In this document: positions 11,113-23,800 of the stretch, piece after piece | Layout of the letters: each line of letters starts with the position of its first letter | How positions within the stretch are numbered: position 1 is the stretch's first letter | Source of the DNA: Pisolithus tinctorius | Taxonomy: Eukaryota > Basidiomycota > Agaricomycetes > Boletales > Pisolithaceae | DNA length: 64,000 bases | Direction of reading: 5' to 3' | Assembly (NCBI GenBank): GCA_024663395.1 | Contig: JANFAH010000027.1 | Location: 802,234 to 866,233 of the forward strand | Notes under the pieces: model-generated | The model's database searches: none | Told to the model about the DNA's origin: nothing | Seen by the model: only the letters and a program-made list of their open reading frames with translations | Translations under genes and position numbers: made by a program

Positions 11113-12722
11113 CCGGTACTTTCATGGGGGTGCATGCGTACCCGTGCTATCATCTGTGTTGAGCATACACCACGATTTGCCAGGTACGTCATCAGACTTT
11201 CAAGCATGAGCGGGGACAACTGACAAAAATATTAATCAAGGTGCATATGAGCACTGCACAGTCGTCACGCGAACAGGTTGAGCTTCTCGCAGGTTGATGA
11301 ACTTATTGATGTGACAACCCGCGAGCGGTAGCGATTGAAGGTATGCTGTCGGTGAAGCAAGCCCTGGGCGGGAATGAAAACGCACATGATAATAATTTTA
11401 CAGATCACCGGATGTCGTACACCATTTTGTACATCACTTTTGTCGTACATTCATGGTCGTTCAAATCGCCATGAGGTTATATTCTCATTGCTGGGAACTG
11501 GCACTGTGTTACCCTCATGTTGGAGAAAATTCTGAGGTTACGTACATATACCTCCCCGATTCTTCCTGTATAGCGGAACGCGACCGTCATCATAAGCGGA
11601 AGTGGTCATTATGGGAGATATGGAACAACCGTACGGTATATGCTGGAGCTGAACAGACTTGATGTCTCCAGAAGGGATAATGGGGAAGAACGGTGAGAGA
11701 AGCACGAGGGAACTAATAGGGCAACATATGCATTTGCAAGGTGTGGAAAGTTGTTCTGCTTAGTCTCGATAGCCAAATCAGATGTACCATCTGGATTCCC
11801 TATGAGCGCGAGTGAGTGGCATAAATGCCTGACGGGCGTCCTTGGCACACGTTGTATGCAGAGCTTAGAGCAAGGTAGGTCGAATATGGGAAGAGGAAGC
11901 TTCTCTGGATCCGGCGTTGAAAAAGGTCACAGAATCCGTGCCCTTTACAACACTGGATTCAGGGGCTATTGACTCATCATAGTCCGACGCAACGCGAGAA
12001 AGGTATCGATACTTACTTTTGGTCTTTCAGGGCTGGAGTGTGAAGTATTCGATTGACATCACGCACCGTACTTTTTGAGGTCCAGAGGTCAAAGCATCCG
12101 TCTCAATTCTGACATAGGAATAACACACTTCTGCTCCTGGCGAACGAACACCGCACAAACTCAGTTGAGCCACTCTGGTCCCCACAGGTGACGGGTTCAC
12201 CTTTGAAATATCATATCTTGAGTAGGAGGAAAAAGAGTTCAACGTCGCTACCGTGCCCGTTCCCATGCCCGTGGTGGACGCTGCTAATGAAGTCCTCGGA
12301 CTGTTCAGAAATCACTGAGAAAATACACTTATCCACGGATCGTTTTCAATTGCACGGACGTATGCAAGGTGTCGATGACGTTTGTGAAGCCATCGAAGCG
12401 TTGCATTACGTCAGTGCTATTTGGCGTGTTGTCGATAAAGAAATAGAATACAAGAGCATTAATATTTGTGGACTGGCTGAATGCACCGACTGGCCGATTC
12501 AGTGCATCTGCGAGTCGCTCGGTAGCGAGCGAAGAGCCAATGGCTGTCTTATGTAAGTTGAAGGTGCGATCAACATCGCTGTGTTGAATTACGTAATCAT
12601 CAGGTTAGACAAAGTTGCACGTAGCCTTTGGTAGTGTACAGTGACCATGGAAAATTATCCAACAGAACAACATCGTTCAACTAAGTATATTCACATTCAC
12701 CGTGCTCTTCCCCACCTTCAAG
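11113..12722. other. Intergenic, no gene recognised
   Basis: 1.6 kb between the 3' ends of the DUF6699-like and GH3 genes. Several open frames of 60-120 codons overlap on both strands, none with a recognisable motif or a paralogue in this window. Confidence 0.4.
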
Positions 12723-14975
12723 TTAAATATCACGCATCACTCGTTCTTCCAACCATGCACGATTGACGTCATCCCAAACGACAATGGGAACCTTCACCTG
12801 CCCGGCAGCGATGTTGTTGGTCCTGATCTTCCACTCTCTGAAATCCCCAAAGGTACCCGGTCTGAGCACCCTAACAGCCGGGACGCCGATTTTCCCGGAT
12901 TGACTGTCTCGAAGGTAATTCTCGTTGAGCTTCTGGAGTTCATCGTGCAATGCAGCAGGCGTGGCAGCACTGTCTTTTCCTTGGAGAGGAAGGTACATAT
13001 CAGTCTGAGTATAATCCTAGAGCGTTCCACAAGACTTACCAAGATTTCCCTGTAGTTCCACAAAGAAAGCATACCGACCAACGCTCTCACGGTAATCAGT
13101 GCAAACACAGAATTCAGACACTCCTCCCAGAAGGTCTGACGTCGTATCGATGACACTACGCAGCTGCGTCTCTGTTGTCACCTCGTTTGCAATTCGGATA
13201 TGCATGCTAAAAATGATAACCCATCTTGAATAGTCGTTACACCAATATTGCAGAATACTTACTTTCGGCGCTACAGAATGGAGACGATCAAAAAAAAACG
13301 GATAGACTGGAAATCTAGGAAACATACCTCGATATATCTGACGAGAGGCTGCCCATCGCGAGGATCAAATCCAACGACGTTGACAACATCGCCCAGGCGG
13401 TACCGCCAGAACCCGTCTCTCGTCGTGAGAACCACTTCGTACTTCTTACCCAGTTCGACGTTCCACTGGTACAAGGGTCAGCATTAGTCACACGTGCACA
13501 AGCCTGTGGCAGGAGTACCGTTTGGGCAAGATATTTCGACTCCTCAGGCTCGTCCACAGGTAAGAACTCGATTACGTCGTCGGAACCCACGATCTTGTAT
13601 AGATTGAGGTCCGTTGGGTCATATGCCAGGGCAAGGAATGCTTCACTACTAGCAATACTCAAAGTTTGGAGAGACACATCAGGTCCAATGTAGTGCCTAA
13701 TCTAGTTATGGGTGTCAGAAGCCGTGCATCTAAGAAATGGGGGCGAGAGGTAATACCTCTGGGATGACAGTGGCGAATGGACCGCTGGCAGTTGCCAGGA
13801 TGGCACGTAACTCTGGCCAAATCTGTCGGAACCATCCCGGGGTTCCAGTCGCCCTTCCGATCTCCCGCAGCTCCCCCGCCCGATCGGGATTAGGTTTAAG
13901 GAAACGCTGTCGATCAAAGAGTTAGCATCATTGGAACCTCGTATGCAATCTTGCCGACCAACCTGAAGGTTGTCCTTCACTTGTTCAATGCCTTCAAGGT
14001 CCGGGATTATACCGGTTTCGATGCAATGAATGAAGTCATCCCAGTGGTCATGTATAGCACGACATAGGTCCCTGCACGTAGTGGTGAACAAGGTATTGAT
14101 GGTCTCGAGCTTGGGCTCCACCAAGGCAAAGAGAGCATGCATGAACAAGAAAGACTTGTAATTTGGGATGAAGGAGACAGCGAGGGGCGACGAGCAATTG
14201 GGAACTGCAGGCGAGGATGGATCACTCAGACGCTATGCAGACGCAGAACTCATATACTCACCCTTTATGGTAGAGTAGATAGCGTCCCTCTCGACCACCT
14301 GGTAAGTGAATGTTGTCAGCACATGCTAGAAAAGTCTGCTCTGTCAACACGACATACCATATTATTGCTCACCCGAATGACGCCGCTTGTCATCAGGCAC
14401 ACAGGAATCTGTCCGTCCATATTTCCGTCCTCATCCAGCGGAGCCACGACCTGCCGGTATCCCAGAGAATACATGATGCAGTTCTTGCCCCCGCTCTTGC
14501 TCGTCGGGTTCGACATTTTCATCGCCTCGGACGTGGACATCGACATATGGTCCGGGTGGCGGTACTTTGGGAAGTGCTTCGTTGCACCACCTGAAGTGCC
14601 GGAGGAGTGCGCAATGAAGCAGGGAAGTCCGGGGGCCATGAGGTTCTCTACCGAGGACTTTTTGCATGGCTGCTCGAAGAAACGCGAGATAAAGGGAAGG
14701 TAGTCCTCGTAGACACTCAATGCCACGTTATTGTGATAGACCTCGAACAACTCTTTGGCGGAGCAAGTCTGGTCAACTGCCTGCAGTAAACCATTGCTAC
14801 TACCATCGGTGAGATGAAGCGCAGACCGAAACCGTGAAAGAACGTCGGATTCCTTGAAGTAGGTAGTAGCAGAGTTGGTCTTGACGAGGTACGAAAGCAC
14901 GTCCAGCGCGCGTCCGCGGAGCTGCTCAGCAAGCTCGGGGGTGAGTGAGGTAATGGGTACGGGTGGTCTATCCAT
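12723..14975 (-). CDS. GH3 family acyl-adenylate-forming (amido synthetase-like) protein
   Basis: Nine exons on the minus strand: 14975-14358, 14298-14262, 14204-13963, 13906-13757, 13701-13519, 13465-13328, 13270-13263, 13206-13040 and 12979-12723. They total exactly 1800 nt, 599 residues. The adenylate-binding loop is AHSSGTSGGATKHFPKY in exon 1. The second hallmark is GFWRYRLGDVVNVVGF in exon 6. Exon 7 is a micro-exon of 8 nt that completes the family motif YIERRNMHIRI across two splice junctions. Plant GH3 enzymes adenylate jasmonate, auxin or other acids and join them to amino acids; the fungal substrate is unknown. Length matches the family. The gene looks intact and lies between the arms of the inverted duplication. 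Confidence 0.92.
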
Positions 14976-16057
14976 CTAGGACGATATAACAGAGATCAAG
15001 TGGAGGGGTAAAAAAAGACGAAAGGACTTGGAGTGGTTGGTGTGATTGCTTCCCCCATGACCAGTCCATGGTCATTTTATAACAACCAGGTAGATCGACA
15101 AGGCTATACAACCTGCACCCGTTGAAGAGTCGGAGTCTCTGTGGCTGCCATCCATGGCTGTGATCTGTTGCTGTCTGATGCAACTCTCATGGACTGAGGC
15201 GACATTGAATCACTGCAACCTTCACGAATATATTGAATTGAATGGGAACTACCGATCAACGGTCATATTTTGGTACGTAACCGCCCTGTGGCGGTAGTGC
15301 TATAATTAGCACCAATATATTCCTGTTCTATTTTTACTTCAAGGCAATGGCCGTAAATATTGTGATTTCGTCGTAAAATGTTTCCGCCGTACTCGCAGGC
15401 ACTGCATAGCCTGGGCAGTACAACATATAAATAACTGAGCTGGAGGCTCTCTCTGATGCGATCAGCAGTGTACAGAGAAGCGGTAGTGTGCACCGTAATG
15501 ATAACATACGGCGATGCCATCGAAATTCCGAGTCAGTGAGTTTGTCATTAGAAGATAAGGAGAAAGAACTAAGGTAGCAGTTGCTATCAGGCCCTTTGCA
15601 TATGGTTGGTCGCCCCGCATCCATGACGAATTAGCGAAGTATACATATACGTAATATCAGAATTTTTACTGAGATAGGGCTGCGCTGTGACAGCTCCCAG
15701 CCATAAGAAAAAATAGAATACAGCCGTGTGGAGATTGAATATTGAATCCGATCACTGGATGATCATATCAGACTTGCGCGACAAATGCGATGTACCGCAC
15801 TGGTACAAAACGGCGTTCCAAAGTTGATGATCTGTGGAAATGTATTGTAATGCGCGTTCACGTTCCCCCTCGTTTCCGAAATTAGCCGCCAGGGGCGGCT
15901 GATCATTCGCACCCTAGCTGATGTTGTTGTCAGTTCCCCACTATGTATCCTGAGAGTCTGATACAGCAGTACCTGGCATATCATATGAAAGCACCGGTCA
16001 TATATTTCAGTGAGGAAGGTTCACTAGTCCCAGATTTTTTTTTTAAATATCATTGCT
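14976..16057. other. Intergenic, no gene recognised
   Basis: 1.1 kb, rather AT-rich. It contains the GH3 5' flank and the 3' flank of DUF6699-like copy 2. No coding or RNA signal seen. Confidence 0.4.
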
Positions 16058-17680
16058 TTAAGTGCGTGATGGTCTAGTGACCCTTATACTATCGCGGTTT
16101 AAGCTAAGTCCCAGATTTAACTGCCATGTGCCATTCGGGTTATGTGTTACCCAGGCACCCCACCACCGCCTTCCATCCCCAAGACAATCCACCCTCCTTA
16201 TCCCATCCCTCCCATCCCGATCTCTTGGTACTCCAGACGGCCTTTGTGCCACCCTCCTCTGATAAGCAGCTAGTGGTAAACGATAATATTCTGGCCCGAG
16301 AGAGGAGATATAGGCCACTTCTGCACGTGAAAGGTGCATCTGGAAGAAGATGTAGATACCTTCTAGAAGGTCACCAATCGTGACTCTTCCGCCCGGTCGT
16401 TCGATGACGATTGGGCCCCAGAATCTGTTTATCGAGCTAACATCACATAGCACAAAAAGCTTGTCAGATGCAGGCGAGGTCGCTGGTTCTTGGCCTATTC
16501 CAGCGCTCATGCTCCCACCCCCTGACGAGTCCAGGGGAAGAATAACATGCGCACCAGTGAACCATCGGGCTGTTGCGGGATGCGTACCCAGATCCCATTC
16601 TATCTGGGGAACATTGGGATCTATGGGGTTTGGAGCAAGCCATGGGGAGAGTTGGATGGGAACCTCAGTGGCCCGTGGTACTGGTGGCCAGGTGCCTGGA
16701 TTCCAATGCGGGACCCTACCAGAGCCAGGTGTAACGGCCGGTGCCCATGTGGGCCGCCATGAGGATGGACTAGAGAGGAGCCACCCACTCCATAGACGGG
16801 CTTCCGTGTAGGTATCAGGTGGTTGTTGCACTGGCGGCACAGCCCCTTGTTGTGCTGACGCGGGTTCTTGCCCAGACACGGTATCTCCGGCCCAGAAGGT
16901 ATCCGCTGGCACATCGAGGTAGGGTAGTGGACGAAGAGGAAAACGGAATGCATATAATCCGGGGGTGGTTGCAGGACTTCGTTGTAGTGTTCGCCACGTT
17001 TCTGAGGTGTCGCGGGCGAACGGCGGACTCCATTGTATATAGTGAATTAATAGCGTTGGTTCTGTAACCCATATTAGGATATGTGGCGTCGAAAGCTGGA
17101 GGAACTGGACCCACGTACCTGGATTAATCTGAATACCTTCATTCAAGAATGGCGGGAAAGAGTGGTGGGGACCGTGTGAAGGATAGGGGTCGAATTCCGT
17201 TGTTCGATGGTATGTGGGTGTATGTGAGTTGTGTGGCTGTTCCTGATAAGGTGGAGGCGAGCGATGATAAGGAGGTTGTTGTAGCGAATTAGATTCGATT
17301 CCTGAGGAGGAATATCTTGTCCGGGTATTATGTGGGAGCTGATCACGTGTCGTACTAGAGGGAGTGACAGGGGTCAACACCTCTTCTGGAGATGTGACTG
17401 GTCGACGGGATTGTGTACGAGTTTGGGTCGGGGCGCGAGGATAAGCTTCATTTCCATACGTGCCATGCGAGGTACCGGCGTGAGGGATATGCGGGGGATG
17501 AGCATGAGGAGGATGCGGGGTACGAGAGCGCCTGGTTTGACGAATATCGCCATCGCCGGGGAGGAGATCATGTTCATATATGTCTCTTATAGCATTTTCA
17601 ATGTAGTCGGGGTCAAGGCTTTCGTGTCCCCGCTGCATCGCGAGGTTGCGCCAATATCTAAGCTCGTCGCGCGGGCTCAT
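16058..17680 (-). CDS. DUF6699-like protein, copy 2
   Basis: Two exons, 17680-17119 and 17061-16058, 521 residues when spliced. It starts MSPRDELRYWRNLAMQRGHE, close to copy 1. The middle is Pro-rich, and the C-terminal domain has PQIEWDLGTHPATAR, LFVLCDVSSINRFWGPIVIE and VTIGDLLEGIYIFFQMHL. The 57-nt intron (17062-17118) is a multiple of three and has no stop, so retaining it would add 19 residues in frame. The C-terminus runs about 17 residues past the copy 1 end. Conserved frame over 520 codons argues that both copies are functional. Function unknown. Confidence 0.8.
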   Translation of the reverse strand: MSPRDELRYWRNLAMQRGHESLDPDYIENAIRDIYEHDLLPGDGDIRQTRRSRTPHPPHAHPPHIPHAGTSHGTYGNEAYPRAPTQTRTQSRRPVTSPEEVLTPVTPSSTTRDQLPHNTRTRYSSSGIESNSLQQPPYHRSPPPYQEQPHNSHTPTYHRTTEFDPYPSHGPHHSFPPFLNEGIQINPGTWVQFLQLSTPHILIWVTEPTLLIHYIQWSPPFARDTSETWRTLQRSPATTPGLYAFRFPLRPLPYLDVPADTFWAGDTVSGQEPASAQQGAVPPVQQPPDTYTEARLWSGWLLSSPSSWRPTWAPAVTPGSGRVPHWNPGTWPPVPRATEVPIQLSPWLAPNPIDPNVPQIEWDLGTHPATARWFTGAHVILPLDSSGGGSMSAGIGQEPATSPASDKLFVLCDVSSINRFWGPIVIERPGGRVTIGDLLEGIYIFFQMHLSRAEVAYISSLGPEYYRLPLAAYQRRVAQRPSGVPRDRDGRDGIRRVDCLGDGRRWWGAWVTHNPNGTWQLNLGLSLNRDSIRVTRPSRT

Positions 17681-18606
17681 TGCAGCGAGAACGTATCAAT
17701 TTGCGAGTTACCAATTAGCCTTGTCGTGGAAGACGCCGCCCACGTCGGTCTGGTTGAGCAGAGGTAGAAAGGGAGAAAGGGAATGAGTAACACTCAAAAA
17801 ATCGCCGCGACAATTCATAGTAAAATACAATCCCTGGGCAGGCAGTGCTGTCAAAGCGTTGTAAGGGCATCCCTGCAGTACAGAGCCAGGATGATGACTC
17901 CTCAGTGATTGAAGACAATAGACACGGTGGGCGCGAGCGACGTACTGCTGGACGGCTTCGGTACAAGAAAGAATGACAGAGGGAAGGCAGTATGACGACG
18001 CGTGGTGAGCCCACACACAATGCTTCTAGACGGGGAACAGCATGGCAAGGACAACAACATAACCAGAATTATACATCCCTAGGACTCAAAGCGGGCGCAT
18101 CGAGTTTCTCGAATATTTTTCGATCGTTTATCGCGTCTCGAATTTCGTCGATTGCCTCACCCATTAAGTCGCGTGGACCACAGGAATACTGCAGCTTGGA
18201 ATTGACACCTACTAAAAAGAGACCCCGGGGGATAAAGAACAAGAGCAGCGATTGCGTTGATACGGTGTACACACCTATAGCACAGCCTATGATCGCTGAA
18301 TCTGTGCGATGGGACGATGTGACTGAGCCACGAGCTCTGGAGTCCACAGCAAGCCAATCAGAGTACATTTTCTGACCTTCCAAGTCGCCCACAGAGAGAT
18401 TTAAACGGAAAATATACATGAGGTTGTTTCACCCTGAATCAGCATCCGTTTTACTTCACACAGCCGTTTGTTCCTCTTATGGTATGTGTGCAAGACAGCC
18501 AAAACCGAGGCAGGTTGTTTGGAGGTAAGCGATAAGTAGTTGTCCAAGAGAATATATCCATCGGTTTGGCAGTGATTCAACACTGAACACCATGCCATCA
18601 TCCCCA

Positions 18607-19340
18607 CTAACACGGATGCACGCGGATGATAGTATTACAAACGTAAGTATTTAGCATCGTGGTATAGTTTTCCACGTCACCGAGTCTTCTGTAGGAGACG
18701 TCCCCCGATCGTGCGATTGGCTTACCCTTGGTGATATCAGGAACCCCAGGCTCGTCGAGTACATCCTTGCAAACGTGTACATACTTTACAAGCGCGAAGA
18801 TCAGTGTCCTAGTGACCTCTCCACTGACTGGATGAATGATATCGATCGCTTGGAAGAGCTGCACGCATTTTCAGGAAGTGAGAGGAATGTATCATGCTCA
18901 AGTCGTGATCTCCTCGCATTTAGGCCACCCCTCACACTTGTGGGGGTGGCTTTGATACCCGGAGTGCTAATACTACATCGGCAGCGGGTCGTGGGGTTAC
19001 CTGAACGACGCATAATGTTGGGGTTAACTGAGACCTGTATGCAACATGTGTGCTTGCCATGTCAAACCAACTTCCATAATGCAGATTAGCGTATGAACGG
19101 GGTGGATTACCTCCGGGACATGATGAACTACTTGAAAGGCGCAAGATTCTCAGCCGCTGCGCCTGCGCTTGTACATATGAGTGGCGGATGAGTCTCTAGC
19201 AAACGGGGAGTACCATGAGTGACGTCGTCGGAGGCACACAGGATCACGTGGGTGTACCGGTCTTACGGGACTGAAACAAATGAATCGGCCGGGAATGGAT
19301 GTGAGGTGCGCGAGAAGGTGGATGTGAGATCGGCGTCTGC
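18607..19340 (-). pseudogene. Flavin reductase-like pseudogene
   Basis: Decayed copy of the gene at 6997-8089. From 5' to 3' on the minus strand: AAENLAPFK near 19160 (VENLATF in the intact gene), SWFDM near 19075 (SWFNM, the 13-nt exon), then KATPTSVRGGLN near 18925, then FQAIDIIHPVSGEVTRTL, KYVHVCKDVLDEPGV and DITKGKPIARSGDVSYRR. Most of the intact gene's exon 4 and all of exon 5 are missing, the first exon is not recognisable, and the 3' end is lost. Frames are broken at several points. It is certainly non-functional as a reductase. Confidence 0.8.
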
Positions 19341-20811
19341 TGGAGAATAAATTTGCCTTCCCCACCGGTCCGCCATTCCCGGTGACTGTTTTAGACGCTC
19401 CGCCTTGAATTGGGGATCATGGCTTAATACTTCTGTCAGACGTTAAGTTCTATCTACGCACACCCGGCTGTTGTGAGGCTAGCTGAAATGAAAAGAGAGC
19501 GCGTTCTATGTCCGAGTGGTGAACTTTACTCGAGAGTACTGAGTGCACAACGATGGATATGGTGTGATGACAAGGACGCTGAGGGGACATAGGAACTAAT
19601 TGCAGGATGTGGCCAGGAAAGGGTGTCCTGTGAAGCAATTGGGTTATCTGGTCGATCACTCGCCTATGAGCATGGTAGTTCGTATTAGTTTGACTACAGC
19701 TTTTGTCACTTTGTTGCTCTTGATGGTGGAAGAGATGCGAAGTAGTTTGTCGTCGTCGGGGACGATTTTCTCAAACAGATTATCGTCATAATCGAGTGAA
19801 AAAGTGACAACCGTGCGAATTGGTATGACTCAGTCTCGGAACATCCAGTACCGAGAGTCAAGACGGGCCGCTCCTCCTATATTCCGACTACTGCTATGAT
19901 AGCATGTCCACGAGGGTCGTTACCGTATGTCATAGAATTAGTCCTTCAAGCAGTCCTTTGGCTGTATCAAGACTGTGAAGCGTGATCATAAGTCTTCCAG
20001 ACATTCCACGGGGGCGAAGATGAACTGCGCTCAGACAAAAAATTGGTGAACCGTTGGAAGAGCTGCTTCCTGCACGGAAGCCAAGAGTTTGGTAGACGCG
20101 AAGAAATGCCTCCGATAGAAGTAATCGTATGGAAAAGAAGACTCGCTGTAATATGTATGTGATGTAGGAGAGTCCAGTTGCGATAATGCGAGTACCCAGA
20201 CACCGTAAGGTCTCATGGATACCAACGAATGAAGCGGGACAGCCGATGACACGAACGGTCGCCACTTAGTTTCTTTCGATAAAATGCTGAGGCTCCTCTG
20301 CACATCCACCCTTTTTGTCGGTCTCTGTCTGGGAGTGTGGAGGCTAGTCCTGTGAGTCGTAAAACAACACTAGGCAGGAATCAACAACTCATCAGTGCAA
20401 GCCGTTCTGCTACATGGAGTCTTGGACCACGGTTAATTGATCTGTGGTAGTCTCTTCTCTTGAAAAGCCAAGTTCCTCCGATTGGTTGTTGAGACGATAA
20501 GTAGTAGGAAAGACGCCACAGAATACCTTAGTGATTTGACGGTAGTCCTGATTCCCGTGAAGTGGACTTCAAAGAGTTGCCTTTGGTAAGTACATACTAC
20601 GTTTTGAGAGTTGGATATATTGCAGGTCATGAGTTATGGTGATGAAAGTTTGGGAGAACTCATCTCAGCGTGCAGCCCAGCTTATCGATGGGCGCTTGCA
20701 AGTCGCCGCGCAGTGTGGTCCACGCCCTTTCCACTCGTCCACTCCCATCCCCCCGAAATCATACGCTTACTGCTCTCCATAGAATCTAAGATCCTCGCCT
20801 TTTCATTATTT
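19341..20811. other. Intergenic, no gene recognised
   Basis: 1.5 kb. A minus-strand open frame (20309-20031, 92 codons) has protein-like composition but no motif or second copy. Nothing else stands out. Confidence 0.35.
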
Positions 20812-23800
20812 ATGGCTCCCGGGTGTTTCAGTGGATTATGGTGTCTACGGCGGTCGCGTTCTTGGGTTCTGAGCGACGACACAGTTCCACAGGTCTCCTT
20901 TCCCGTTGAAGCTACTCAACCCGGCACGCTTCAGCAACACAGACGTTCACGTTCTTGCGTTAGTTGGAGTTGCCGTCTAGGTTCCCCATCCGGGGGTCTC
21001 AGCGGATTATGGTGTTCACGGGCACCTCGAGCTAGGAGTGGCTACAAAGCCACTTCACAACCTCGCACACCCACTGAAGCTACCCAGCCACGTATGTCCC
21101 CAGGAAATGCAGTGCATTGTGCTAACCGAAGTTACCGTCGACCTCCTCCAGGTAATGCAGATGTTCGCGTTACCACCACGCCGATCGAAACCACTCCTCC
21201 ACCTTCTCACCCTAACGCTAGCATGGTTACAGATGTTCTCGCTCCTGTGCCTGCTCAGGGTGATTGCACGTCTACTTCTATATGTCTTTTCACGTATCTG
21301 CTGACGCTACTTACCCAGGTTTTTTGCCAAATAGTACTGGTGCCCTCGTCCCTGCGTGCACTGGAGACATACCCACAGGCATGTTATACAAGTTGTGACG
21401 AATGAGAGAAGTCTAACTTTAATAACCAGAGACAACCTTGTTCCGGTCTGGTTATCAACTAGATTCTACTGTAGCTAATCAGCCGGGTGTGCTGGGAAAT
21501 GTTTACATTCATACTCGTGCACTGACTGAAGTTACTGTCTAGATACTCCTCCAGGCAACAAACATATCTCTATTGGGGCATCGATTGAAAACACTCGCAC
21601 ATGTTCTCTCCCTAGTCGTAGTGAGATGTCCATCTCTGCCCCACCTGCGGAAACTGCTTGCCCAGGTTCTCCACCAAGTAGTACAGGCATTTCTGTCGCG
21701 ACTGAGGCTCAAGCTATGGACCTACGTTCTCCCGGAGGTGATGTGGACACTCCTGATCTTGTGTGCATGGGTGACGTTTCTTCAGGTGCAGGTTTTACTT
21801 GTGATAAGCGAGACAAGTCTAACAATAATAACAAGAGCTATCCCCTTCGTGGCCCGCCTATTATCTGGATAATGCAAAAGCTAAGGAGCATGTTGATCGT
21901 ATTCACCGTTTTCGTGTCCTTGTCATTGGTAGAGCAAATGCTGGGAAAACAACAATCTTGCAGAGAGTTTGCAACACTACGGATCAACCAGAAATTTTCG
22001 ATGGAGAAGGACACAAGGTATGCGTGATCCACTCTGTACTTCCTTCAGATTAATGATATGTTGGGCTATATTCAGGTGGATCCCACTCTTGTACAGGGTT
22101 CACTAAAGGTGAGGTTATCATCTGGAGTATGATGCAACATACCATTGAGTGGGTCCAGCGTGGCTACCACAACATTGAGGATGAATTAGTCTTTCGGAGT
22201 AATTCACGCTTTGTATTCCATGACTCACGTGGGTTTGAAGCTGGAAGTGAAGAGCAGTTTGATAAGATGAAGGAATTTGTGATGGATCGTGCCAAGACTG
22301 CCAAACTAGACAAGAGAATACATGCCATCTGGTAAGTGTGACATGAGTGGCTTGTGTTGGCATATCTAGTGATTGTAATTTAGGTATTGCATCCCATTGA
22401 CTGACAGTCACAGGATGGTTACAGCTGCTGAAACAAAGTTTTTTGAAGAATGTGATACAGGGCATGGTGTGTAAATATACATATTCTCTGTGTGTGACTA
22501 TACAATGTTTCTTTTTTTGTCACAGTCCCTGTGATTGTGCTGCAAACAAAGGCTGATAGCTTAGAGCTTGAGGCTGTTCAGCAGCTCGAGCAGGAAGGGT
22601 TGAGCATAGATGATGAATCAAGGGAAGCAGCGTTAGCAAAAGAGATCCTGGATTACCATATTGCCAAGCTCAAGCATTGGTTGGATTTCTGCAGGTTTCC
22701 ACCTCATGACTATTTGACACTCACTGGTAGGGATGCCATATATTATCATTACTCTGGCCAACCACTCAACAATCACTGCAGGAATGGATGAAGAGGGTGC
22801 AGATTGTACACCTTTACTAAGGTGCACAGCAAATGCTCTGAGGGAGGAAGGGCTACAAAAACTCCTCATATCAACACAGCAGTCTAACCTGGGACTGTGC
22901 ATTGAATATACTATAATGGAGTAAGTTGTGGATATCAACACATAAAACATACTGACAAGTGCAAGGGGGTTGAAGGGTGCTATGAAGGAGTATGGCCAGT
23001 TGGAACCTGAAAAACTCTCAGTGCTCCTTATATCATGGTTTCCATATGTAAGAAAATACTGTTGTGTTTGAATGAGATATACTCATCAGTGAATAGTTTG
23101 TGGGTAAAATTAGGAATGTTTATTTGATACATTCTGACCATGTTCATTGGCACTGGTGGACTTGGATTCATAGCTTGTGAGTGGAATCATGGCAGTGGTG
23201 GAGGATGTGTGCTGACCTTGTTCATTGATATGTGGGTGGGCATGACTTTACAGTGGGTGAGCAGAGTCATGGAAGGTGGAGAGGGATGCTTGCTGACCAT
23301 GGCCACTGCTACCCTGGTGGGCTTGATGTTGTAGGGAGTGAGTGGAGCCATTGTGGGTAGAAGTGAATGGATGCTAACCATGTTCACTTCTACCATGCTG
23401 GACTTCAATTCATAGGAGGTGAGTGGTGGCATGGCAGGTAGAGAAGTATGTTGACTATACTCCTTGCAAACTTCTTGGGGATGGGTTGATAGGATGTAAG
23501 TGTATTCATCACAGGTGGCTGGTGGATGCATGGTAACCATGTTCATTGCTACCTTGGTTGACTTTCTTAGTATGTAAGTGGAATCATGAAAAGTGGTAGT
23601 GGATCATGCTAATCATATTCAATGTCATTCTGATGGACTTGGGTTCATAGCTTGTGAGTGGAGACATGACAAAGTGGTGGCTACAAACTGTTGATGTTCA
23701 CTGCCACTGTGGTGGACTTGGGGGTCATAGAAAGTGAGCAGAATCCTGGCAGGTGCTAGTGGGGGATGGATGCTGACCATGTTGACTGACATACTATTGG

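Larger units (their letters stand above)
16058..19340 (-). repeat. Minus-strand arm of inverted segmental duplication
   Basis: Mirror of 7220-11112. It contains DUF6699-like copy 2, the shared spacer (17700-18360) and the flavin reductase-like remnant in the same relative order and direction. It is shorter than the other arm because of deletions in the reductase copy and spacer. Confidence 0.75.

Noticed and set aside
13017..13030. GH3 exon 9 starting after the AG near 13006
   Set aside because: It puts a TGA immediately in frame. The acceptor at 12980, after a pyrimidine-rich stretch, restores the frame and gives a total of exactly 600 codons.
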